A DNA stretch of 8,274 nucleotides from Pseudomonadota bacterium (GTDB taxonomy: Bacteria > Pseudomonadota > Gammaproteobacteria > Burkholderiales > Burkholderiaceae_B): positions 1 through 8,274 of the forward strand of contig JAEWFK010000092.1 in assembly GCA_023388835.1 (NCBI GenBank). Reading direction: 5' to 3'. The notes under the pieces were generated by a model. That model was not told where the DNA came from, did not search any database, and saw only the letters and a program-made list of their open reading frames with translations. Below, one piece after another: positions 1-6,076 of the stretch; position 1 is the first letter of the stretch; each line of letters begins with the position of its first letter. The position numbers and the translations under genes were made by a program.

Positions 1-926
1 CCCTGGTCATCCAGCAACTGCGCATCCAGGTTGGCGGCGAGATGCCGGCCCACGCTGGCCATGCGGCTGAACGCCTGATCATCGGCCGGGCTATTGGGCA
101 AGTCCAGCACCAGCTCCACGCGGTCCACGCTTGCGGACTGGACTTCACCCGGCAAGCGGCCGTTGAACAAGGCAGTGAAGCGGGGAATCCCTTGCTCGGA
201 CATCCAGGCCAGCTGATTCCCGTGTTTCAGGAAACCCGCGTCCTCTAGCGCACGACTGACCTCGCTGACCGACATTGCGCCAGGCAGTTGCAGAGCAAGA
301 CCCACCATGGCGTCCAGGCTCGCGCAGACGGAGTCGAGCTGGGCGGCTCGCTGCACGACTTCGTTCTGCTCGGGGCCTTCGAGAGAGCCGTCGAATCGCT
401 CGGCAATGCCTTGGGCGATGGTCCACAGCTCTGACCATTCGATCTCGGTGAGCGGGCCGCTGCGGTTGGCCAGCAGCACGGCCATCTGCATGGAAACGTA
501 GTCTTCTCCCGCTCTCAAGCGCGCGCGGTGGCCTCCGCCTTCACGCTCGGCAAACAAGCGCACGGGCTTGTTTCCTACCCGTTTGACGGCATGGGTCGCG
601 GCATGGAGTTGATCGCTGGGCACGGGTTGCGCAAAGCTGATGTCGATCACCATCTCCGTAGTGGGATCGACTTCGGCCGTGTCATCGCCTTCCGCAAGGG
701 GCGCCTGGGCGGCGGAAGCCGTTGCCCCTACAGGACCGAAACCGGGTTCGCGGCGAACGGGCGCGGCGGAGGGCGGCGCCGGCCCCAACAAGGGGTCGTC
801 TTCCCGTTCCGGGAATTGCTGCTGCATCTGTCGGCGCACCCGCCGGTCCTGCCACCAGTTGAACAGCAGCACCAACAGAATGAGCACGACACCCAGCAGG
901 ATCAAACCGATTTGCAGATCACTCAT
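1..926 (-). CDS. zipA: Cell division protein ZipA homologue, C-terminus cut by window edge
   Basis: In Gammaproteobacteria ZipA is an inner-membrane protein that tethers FtsZ to the membrane at the division site. The open frame gives 308 codons from the ATG at 926 and runs off the left edge with no stop. Residues 1-4 are MSDL, residues 5-23 form one hydrophobic membrane segment, and NWWQDRRVRRQ follows as a basic cytoplasmic flank. This N-out/C-in layout is typical of ZipA. Residues 40-90 are a short Pro/Ala-rich linker, much shorter than the P/Q linker of E. coli ZipA. The region from about residue 204 to the edge resembles the E. coli FtsZ-binding domain, including a helix followed by AQLLDDQ, matching the VVLDDQ of E. 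coli. Residues 91-193 look like a second, degenerate copy of the same fold (see findings). Perhaps 30 residues are missing. It lies 51 bp downstream of smc and is probably co-transcribed with it. An in-frame GTG at 947 is a less likely start. Confidence 0.88.
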   Translation of the reverse strand, partial: MSDLQIGLILLGVVLILLVLLFNWWQDRRVRRQMQQQFPEREDDPLLGPAPPSAAPVRREPGFGPVGATASAAQAPLAEGDDTAEVDPTTEMVIDISFAQPVPSDQLHAATHAVKRVGNKPVRLFAEREGGGHRARLRAGEDYVSMQMAVLLANRSGPLTEIEWSELWTIAQGIAERFDGSLEGPEQNEVVQRAAQLDSVCASLDAMVGLALQLPGAMSVSEVSRALEDAGFLKHGNQLAWMSEQGIPRFTALFNGRLPGEVQSASVDRVELVLDLPNSPADDQAFSRMASVGRHLAANLDAQLLDDQ

Positions 927-960
927 TGTCAGCCCCGTCCTGATCACGATATTGCTTCAT
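919..960 (-). CDS. Possible 13-residue leader ORF overlapping the zipA start
   Basis: The smc-zipA gap contains ATG at 960-958 followed by an open frame encoding MKQYRDQDGADNE and a TGA at 921-919. This frame overlaps the first eight bases of zipA in a different frame. It is preceded by the best Shine-Dalgarno match in the area (AAGGAG with a 7-nt spacer). The zipA ATG itself has only a loose GGACGGGG-like stretch upstream. The arrangement fits a small coupling ORF: ribosomes finishing the peptide would end on top of the zipA start codon. The peptide is acidic and polar and resembles nothing I recognise, so if it is translated its role is probably the act of translation rather than a product. 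It could also be chance, with the strong ribosome site serving zipA from too far away (41 nt). Confidence 0.4.
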   Translation of the reverse strand: MKQYRDQDGADNE

Positions 961-967
961 GCGGATA

Positions 968-973
968 CTCCTT
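968..973 (-). promoter_or_regulatory. Strong Shine-Dalgarno in the smc-zipA gap
   Basis: Read on the minus strand the bases are AAGGAG, a 6-base match to the anti-SD end of 16S rRNA. They lie 7 nt before the ATG at 960 but 41 nt before the zipA ATG at 926. The site begins 4 nt after the smc stop codon. Its spacing fits the 13-codon mini-ORF and not zipA directly, which is the main reason to take the mini-ORF seriously. Confidence 0.6.
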
Positions 974-977
974 CCCT

Positions 978-3900
978 TCATGCTTCAGCCAGCTGCAGCG
1001 CGGATTCAATGTCGACCGCGACGATGCGGGATACGCCCTGCTCCTGCATCGTAACGCCAATGAGCTGCCTGGCCATCTGCATGGCGATCTTGTTGTGCGA
1101 AATGAAAAGAAACTGGGTGTGTTCGCTCATGCTGCCCACCAGGCCGGCGTAGCGTTCCGTATTGGCGTCGTCCAGCGGCGCGTCCACTTCGTCCAGCAGA
1201 CAAAAGGGCGCCGGATTCAATTTGAAAAGCGCAAACACGAGTGCGGTGGCGGTCAGCGCCTTCTCGCCGCCGGATAATAGATGAATGGTGCTGTTGCGTT
1301 TGCCCGGCGGCTGCGCCATGACCTGAACGCCGGCATCGAGGAGGTCGTCACCGGTGATGATGAGCCGCGCCTCGCCGCCGCCGAACAGGCGGGGGAACAG
1401 CTCGCCGAAGTGGCCGTTGACGACATTGAAGGTATCCTGCAGCAGCTGGCGCGATTCACGGTCGATCTTGCGGATCGCATCTTCAAGAGTCTCGATGGCC
1501 AGCATCAGATCGGCGTGCTGGGTATCCAGGAAGCCCTTGCGCTCGCGTGCTGCCGTGAGTTCGTCCAGCGCCGCAAGATTGACTGGCCCTAAAGCATCCA
1601 CTGCGCGCGATATGCGCTGGACTTCCGATTGCAGCCAGCCGATGCGCTGCCACTCCTGGGATTGCTCAGCCAGCAGACGGCGCAATTCAGCGCGGTCCAC
1701 CCGCGCGGCATCGAGCTGCTCGGCAAACTGTTCCACGGCCAAGCGCGCCGCCTGTTCCTGCAACTGCAGCTCCATGATCCGGGCCCGCAGCGGCTCGAGC
1801 GATTGCTCGAGCTTCATCCGATCTTCGTCTGCGCCGCGCAGCGTGGCGGCGATATTGTCCTGTTCGATACGCGCCCGACCCAGGGCCTCCTCGCAGGCAG
1901 CGCGTTGCTCGAGTGCATCTTGCAGGCCGGCCTCGGCCGCCGCTGCATCCAGTTCGAAAAGTTCGCCCTGCAAGCCTTCGAGATCCGCCGTGGCCCGCCG
2001 CTCCTGCTCCAGCGCCAACTGGCGATTCCTCTGGAGATCAGCGAGGCGGGTCTGCAGCGTCCGTTCGGCATACTGCGCCTCCTGGGCCTGACGTTCCAGA
2101 TCCCTGAGAACTTGCCTTGCCGCTTCCGCGCGGGCGTGGAGATCCTCCCCGGACATCTCGGCATCGGCGTAGCGCGTCTGCCATTCGCCGAGCTGTTCGT
2201 CGAGCGACTCGAAGCGCTCCTCGGCATCCGCCCGGGCGGCGGTCAATTCGTCTATTTGAGCGCGGAGTTCATGAAGGTCGGCGTGCAGCCGTTCCTGGCG
2301 CTCGCCCGACTGTTCCTGCAGCTGGCGCAAGCGGGTATGTTCAAGCTGCACATCATGTAGACGACGGGTGATCTCGGACACGCGCTGGCGAGCCGGGCTC
2401 ATGGCCTGCGACGCCTGTTGCCATGCCGTCTCGGCACGGGCCACGCGCGACACCCCTTGATCGGCCATGATCTGTTGAGCCTTGACGTCCCGCTGAAGAT
2501 GTTCGATTTCCTGCTGCCGCGCCAACAGGCCGGTCTGTTCGGAATCGGCGGCATAGAAGCGGATGCTGTAAGCGTCGACGACGTGTCCTTCCGCCACCAC
2601 CAGCACCGCTCCCGGTGCCAGGCGGTCGCGCATGTCCATGGCCTGCGCGAGGCTATCGCAGATGTATACGCCCACCAGCCACTGAGTGAGGAGCGTGCGA
2701 AGATCGGGATCATTCACGCGCAGCAGATCGGCCAGCTGCCGCAAGGGCAGCCCCGGGGCAGGCGGGGGCGCCGCCGCAGGCAATTCATACACCGCCAGAC
2801 GCGCAGGAGGCGCATCGGCACTCAAGGCGGCTGCCTGATCAAGTCGGCGCAGCTCAATGCCGGACATGCGTTCGCGCAGCACCGATTCGAGGGCGGCTTC
2901 CCAGCCCGGCTCTATATGAAGACGCTGCCACAGGCGCCCGAGGCTCTCCAGGCCGTGGCGCTCCAGCCAGGGCTGGAGCGCGCCCTGCTTCTGTACATCC
3001 TCCTGCAAGCGGCTCAACGCGGACAAGCGGGCCTCCAGCCCTGCCAGCTTGCGGGACTCACCCTGCGATTCGGCCTGTGCCGCACGCCGCGCATCTTCAA
3101 GTGCCGGCAGGCGATCTTCCAGCTCTGCAAGCTGGGCCTGGGCGTCTTCGAGCTGTTGTTCCATGGCGGCGCAGTCGCCCCGCAGTCGTTCGACCAGATT
3201 CGGATCTGGGGCGTTCACCGCGGCCCGCTCCTTTTCCAGCCTTTCGCGCCTGAGCTCCAGCGCCTGCAGCTGCCGGTCGGCATCGCGCTGTGATTGGGCC
3301 GCCAGGGCAAGTGCCTGCTCCACTCGTGAAAGCTCGACACGCAGACCGTCGCGCTCGCTTGCTGCCTGCCTCAGTGACTGCTCGAGATCGGGCAAGGCCT
3401 CGCGCGCTTCATCCGCTTGCGCGCGCAAGTCCTCGGAAAGGGCCGCAGCGGTTTCACGTTCGGACTCCAGTTCTTCCAGCTGCTGTTCGCAATGCTGCTG
3501 CTGTTCGGTCCATTCGCGCTGCTGGGCCTGAAGCTGCAATCGCCTGGCATGAAGACGATTGCGGGATTCGCTGACATGTCTGATCTCGGCCTCGAGCCGG
3601 CTGACCAGCGCTGCAGCTTCGTAGAGCTTGCCTTGCGCGGCATGCACGGCATCGCCTGCGGCGTAATGAGCCTGCCGTCGCGATTCCAGGGCAGCCTCGC
3701 CGGCGCGCATGGAAGAAAGCGCGGCTTCCAGCTCGGCCTGGGCCCGCTCGATGGCCACGGCTTTCTGCTGCCGCTCCTCTCGGGCGCTCTGTTCGCGCAA
3801 CAGCCACAACATGTGCTGCTTGAGCTCGCCTTCCTGTTGCATGCTTCGATATCGCTGCGCGACCTCGGCCTGAGCTTCAAGCTTCTCGAGGTTGATGCCC

Positions 3901-4502
3901 AGCTCGCGGAGGATGTCTTCGACGCGCACCAGGTTCTCGCGTGTGTCCGAGAGCCGGTTGCCGGTCTCTCGGCGGCGCTCCTTGTAGCGCGAGACGCCGG
4001 CTGCTTCTTCCAGGAAGACACGAAGCTCTTCCGGCTTCGCCTCGATGAGGCGATTGATCATCCCCTGTCCGATGATGGCATAGCCGCGGGCACCGAGACC
4101 GGTTCCCAGGAAGATCTCGTGGATGTCGCGGCGCCGGACTTGCTGTCCATTGATGTAATAGCTGCTGGTGCCGTCGCGCGTGAGCACTCGCCGCACCGAA
4201 ATCTCGGCATAGACGCCCCACTGCCCCGGCACCCTTCCTTCGCTGTTGTCAAACACCAGCTCGACTGATGCTCGGCCTGCCGGCTTGCGATTGACAGACC
4301 CGTTGAAAATGACGTCCTGCATCGATTCCCCGCGCAGCTCGGAAGCCTTGGTTTCGCCCAGCACCCAGCGCACGGCGTCGATGATGTTCGACTTGCCGCA
4401 TCCGTTGGGGCCGACGACCCCGACCAGTTGACTGGGCGTGGGGAAGACCGTCGGGTCGACGAAGGACTTGAAGCCCGCGAGTTTGATCTGTGTGAGTCGC
4501 AC
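978..4502 (-). CDS. smc: Chromosome segregation ATPase SMC
   Basis: SMC dimers form ring-shaped ATPases with ScpA/ScpB that compact and individualise newly replicated chromosomes. The 1174-residue length is normal for bacterial SMC. The N-terminal ATPase lobe begins MRLTQIKLAGFKSF, with Walker A GPNGCGKS at 31-38 and a Q-loop glutamine at 146 (YAIIGQG). Coiled-coil arms span about 171-505 and 663-985, with nearly equal lengths. The hinge lies between, about 510-662. The C-terminal lobe has the ABC signature LLSGGEKAL at 1075-1083, Walker B CLLDEVDAPLDD at 1101-1112 (catalytic Glu 1105) and a switch histidine in ISHNK at 1134-1138. All catalytic motifs are intact. The start is GTG at 4502; no ATG or GTG lies in frame upstream near it, and no Shine-Dalgarno is visible (the mRNA reads CCUCCCC there instead). 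It is transcribed divergently from lplT and followed by zipA. ScpA and ScpB are not in the window. Confidence 0.98.
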   Translation of the reverse strand: MRLTQIKLAGFKSFVDPTVFPTPSQLVGVVGPNGCGKSNIIDAVRWVLGETKASELRGESMQDVIFNGSVNRKPAGRASVELVFDNSEGRVPGQWGVYAEISVRRVLTRDGTSSYYINGQQVRRRDIHEIFLGTGLGARGYAIIGQGMINRLIEAKPEELRVFLEEAAGVSRYKERRRETGNRLSDTRENLVRVEDILRELGINLEKLEAQAEVAQRYRSMQQEGELKQHMLWLLREQSAREERQQKAVAIERAQAELEAALSSMRAGEAALESRRQAHYAAGDAVHAAQGKLYEAAALVSRLEAEIRHVSESRNRLHARRLQLQAQQREWTEQQQHCEQQLEELESERETAAALSEDLRAQADEAREALPDLEQSLRQAASERDGLRVELSRVEQALALAAQSQRDADRQLQALELRRERLEKERAAVNAPDPNLVERLRGDCAAMEQQLEDAQAQLAELEDRLPALEDARRAAQAESQGESRKLAGLEARLSALSRLQEDVQKQGALQPWLERHGLESLGRLWQRLHIEPGWEAALESVLRERMSGIELRRLDQAAALSADAPPARLAVYELPAAAPPPAPGLPLRQLADLLRVNDPDLRTLLTQWLVGVYICDSLAQAMDMRDRLAPGAVLVVAEGHVVDAYSIRFYAADSEQTGLLARQQEIEHLQRDVKAQQIMADQGVSRVARAETAWQQASQAMSPARQRVSEITRRLHDVQLEHTRLRQLQEQSGERQERLHADLHELRAQIDELTAARADAEERFESLDEQLGEWQTRYADAEMSGEDLHARAEAARQVLRDLERQAQEAQYAERTLQTRLADLQRNRQLALEQERRATADLEGLQGELFELDAAAAEAGLQDALEQRAACEEALGRARIEQDNIAATLRGADEDRMKLEQSLEPLRARIMELQLQEQAARLAVEQFAEQLDAARVDRAELRRLLAEQSQEWQRIGWLQSEVQRISRAVDALGPVNLAALDELTAARERKGFLDTQHADLMLAIETLEDAIRKIDRESRQLLQDTFNVVNGHFGELFPRLFGGGEARLIITGDDLLDAGVQVMAQPPGKRNSTIHLLSGGEKALTATALVFALFKLNPAPFCLLDEVDAPLDDANTERYAGLVGSMSEHTQFLFISHNKIAMQMARQLIGVTMQEQGVSRIVAVDIESALQLAEA

Positions 4503-4553
4503 AGTTTGGGGAGGATCGAGAAACAGCGCCCTTGGGAACCGTGGTCGCTGGCT

Positions 4554-4559
4554 ATGATA
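4554..4559 (-). promoter_or_regulatory. Candidate -10 element for smc
   Basis: On the minus strand the bases read TATCAT, a 5/6 match to TATAAT. This would place transcription start near 4547 and give smc a leader of about 45 nt. A -35 element is not convincing: at a 17-bp spacing the hexamer is CGTAAA (4582-4577). The intervening spacer contains a run of eight G on this strand. Treat as a candidate only. Confidence 0.3.
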
Positions 4560-4565
4560 ACCCAG

Positions 4566-4573
4566 CCCCCCCC
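4566..4573. repeat. C8 homopolymer tract in the smc-lplT intergenic region
   Basis: Eight consecutive C on the plus strand (G on the smc sense strand) lie in the 224-bp divergent intergenic region, within what would be the -35/-10 spacer of the candidate smc promoter. In Bordetella, fimbrial promoters are known to phase-vary through changes in longer poly-C tracts. Eight is short for that behaviour, and nothing here shows it varies. Confidence 0.9.
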
Positions 4574-4597
4574 GGCTTTACGCCGGCCGCGCGGCCG
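4572..4597. repeat. Two overlapping GC-rich inverted repeats between smc and lplT
   Basis: CCGGC (4572-4576), loop TTTAC and GCCGG (4582-4586) form a short stem-loop. Overlapping it, CGGCCGCGCGGCCG at 4584-4597 is a perfect 14-bp palindrome. The two structures share bases and are mutually exclusive as hairpins. They sit upstream of both candidate promoters, so they would be DNA-level sites (operator or cruciform) rather than leader RNA structures, unless lplT transcription begins further upstream than proposed. No T-run follows directly, so I do not call a terminator. Confidence 0.6.
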
Positions 4598-4620
4598 ATA
4601 CAAAAAACGCGGTATCATTT

Positions 4621-4651
4621 TTGGTTTGCAGCCATCGCCCACCGCTATACT
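4621..4651 (+). promoter_or_regulatory. Candidate lplT promoter
   Basis: TATACT at 4646-4651 is a 5/6 match to the sigma-70 -10 consensus in the only AT-richer part of the divergent region. A weak -35 candidate, TTGGTT at 4621-4626, gives a 19-bp spacer; TTGCAG at 4626-4631 gives 14 bp and is less plausible. Transcription would start near 4658 and leave a leader of about 70 nt before the proposed lplT start. I see no clear riboswitch or attenuator fold in that leader. Confidence 0.4.
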
Positions 4652-4726
4652 CAGTAACCTTTGAAACCATAAGCCACAGAAAAAGCCGGTAGCGCACGGT
4701 GGGCTTCAGAAATACCGGGATCACCG

Positions 4727-6034
4727 TTGAACAGAGGATTTTATCTCGTCATGACCGCTCAGGCGTTGTCGTCCGTGGCCGACAATGCCTTGCTGATCGC
4801 AGCGATCGCCTTGATCGCCGATCTGCACGGGCCGGACTGGATGGCGCCCATGATGAAGTGGTGGTTCGCGCTGGCTTACGTGGCGCTGGCGGCCTTCGTC
4901 GGGGCGTTCGCAGATACCTTGCCCAAGGGCCGCGTCATGTTCATTACCAATGCCGTCAAGATGGCGGGCTGCGCATTGATGTTCAGTTGCCAAAGCTTCG
5001 GGCTGTCCGTCGAATCGCAGCTGGCCGCCGTTTTTGTCGCCTACACCCTGGTCGGAGTCGGAGCCGCCGCCTATTCGCCGGCCAAGTACGGCATTGTCAC
5101 CGAGATGCTGGCCCCGCAAGACCTCGTTAAAGGAAACAGCTGGATCGAAGGGCTGACCGTCATATCCATCATTGTGGGGACGGTGGTCGGGGGACTCTTG
5201 ATCAGTCCAACCGTGTCAGAGGCGCTGCTCGGTTACTCATGGGTCAACAGCGTGGTGCAAACGCGCACGGAAGCCGCCATATTGCTCATCGGCTTTGTGT
5301 ATCTGGCCGCCGCCCTGACCAACTTGGCGATCCCTCGCACCAATGTGACTTACCCGCGCCAGGAACGCCACCCAGTCAGGCTCATCGCCGTCTTCACCGG
5401 CTATGTCCGCGTGTTGTGGCGGGACAAGCTGGGGCAGATCTCCTTGGCGGTCACCACCTTGTTCTGGGGCGCGGGCGCCACTCTGCAGTTCATCGTCATT
5501 GAGTGGGGCGCTCAGCATCTGGGCTATCGCCTGGACCAATCATCCATCCTCATGGGCGTGGCGGCGATCGGCACGGTGGTGGGGGCGATTCTCGCGGGCC
5601 GGGTGCCCTTGCGCCGGGCGCTCTCCGTACTGCCCGTCGGCGTGGCCATGGGGTTCACGGTCATGCTCATGCCGGTGGTTCATGACAAATGGGCGGTTTA
5701 CTGTCTTTTGCTGATGGTGGGCGCGCTGTCCGGTTATTTTGTCGTGCCCATGAACGCATTGCTGCAGCACCGGGGTCACGTCCTGCTATCGGCAGGCCAC
5801 TCCATCGCGGTACAAAATTTCAACGAACAGCTCAATATTCTGCTCATGCTTGCCGTGTACAGCCTGATGTTGTGGCTGCAGTTGCCGATCAACGTGATCA
5901 TCGTCATATTCGGCACTCTGGTGGCGACCCTTATGCTGGTCATCATGCGCTGGAATCGGCGCAACCACCTGGAAAATCCCGACCTTGAGCAAAGCATCGG
6001 GCAACATGGGCACGGACAAGCATTGAAGCACTGA
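4727..6034 (+). CDS. lplT: Lysophospholipid transporter LplT
   Basis: LplT is an MFS-type inner-membrane flippase that returns lysophospholipids from the outer to the inner leaflet for re-acylation. The 435-residue frame has the hydrophobic pattern of a 12-helix MFS protein. Family landmarks are ADNALL at 18-23 (aligning with GDNALL of E. coli LplT), the loop ADTLPKGRVMF at 62-72, and VGVGAAAYSPAKYG at 109-122, which is almost identical to the E. coli sequence. From memory, the aligned Asp 19 and Lys 120 correspond to residues implicated in headgroup handling in enteric LplT. The chosen start is TTG at 4727 because MNRGFY precedes the first helix as I recall it in Burkholderiales homologues. 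An ATG at 4751 with AGAGGA upstream is the alternative. The C-terminal tail after about residue 408 is polar and His-rich. No aas acyltransferase is adjacent or fused. Confidence 0.95.
   Translation: MNRGFYLVMTAQALSSVADNALLIAAIALIADLHGPDWMAPMMKWWFALAYVALAAFVGAFADTLPKGRVMFITNAVKMAGCALMFSCQSFGLSVESQLAAVFVAYTLVGVGAAAYSPAKYGIVTEMLAPQDLVKGNSWIEGLTVISIIVGTVVGGLLISPTVSEALLGYSWVNSVVQTRTEAAILLIGFVYLAAALTNLAIPRTNVTYPRQERHPVRLIAVFTGYVRVLWRDKLGQISLAVTTLFWGAGATLQFIVIEWGAQHLGYRLDQSSILMGVAAIGTVVGAILAGRVPLRRALSVLPVGVAMGFTVMLMPVVHDKWAVYCLLLMVGALSGYFVVPMNALLQHRGHVLLSAGHSIAVQNFNEQLNILLMLAVYSLMLWLQLPINVIIVIFGTLVATLMLVIMRWNRRNHLENPDLEQSIGQHGHGQALKH
4733..4738 (+). promoter_or_regulatory. Possible ribosome site for an internal lplT ATG
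   Basis: AGAGGA lies 12 nt before the in-frame ATG at 4751, longer than the ideal spacing. The upstream TTG at 4727 has no clear Shine-Dalgarno (only CGGGA about 6 nt ahead). If used, the ATG would remove eight residues (MNRGFYLV) and leave most of the first helix intact, so both starts are structurally possible. Confidence 0.25.
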
Positions 6035-6076
6035 AGCCGCTTACGGCGTCGACGGCACTCAGGGTACTTAAACCGC
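6035..6076. other. Convergent gap between lplT and the glycosylase gene
   Basis: Only 42 bp separate the two stop codons. A small stem GCCG-CTTA-CGGC (6036-6047) is present, but no T-run follows on either strand. I see no convincing bidirectional intrinsic terminator, so termination here may be Rho-dependent or occur within the opposing gene. Confidence 0.5.

Noticed and set aside
528..1277. 249-codon plus-strand open frame across the smc-zipA junction
   Set aside because: It is antisense to two confidently identified genes, has Gln/His/Arg-rich low-quality composition and no family motifs. It is a shadow of GC-rich coding.
3371..4021. 216-codon minus-strand frame overlapping the SMC N-terminal arm
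   Set aside because: It is an out-of-frame shadow on the same strand as smc, extremely Ser/Arg/Pro-rich, and the overlapping SMC frame has intact motifs.
1354..4268. Several plus-strand open frames of 240-290 codons inside smc
   Set aside because: All lie antisense to the SMC coiled-coil codons, where Glu/Gln/Leu-rich sequence and high GC suppress stops on the other strand. They are Ser/Arg/Ala- or Leu-rich with no recognisable domain.
4597..4623. GATAC ... GTATC stem followed by ATTTTTGG as a possible terminator
   Set aside because: The stem is only 5 bp, mostly A-T, with a 10-nt loop, and it lies between divergent genes where no transcript needs to end.
4637..4704. 8-bp inverted repeat GCCCACCG / CGGTGGGC flanking the lplT -10
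   Set aside because: The arms are 52 nt apart, the first arm is upstream of the likely transcription start, and an 8-bp match is expected by chance in a region this size.
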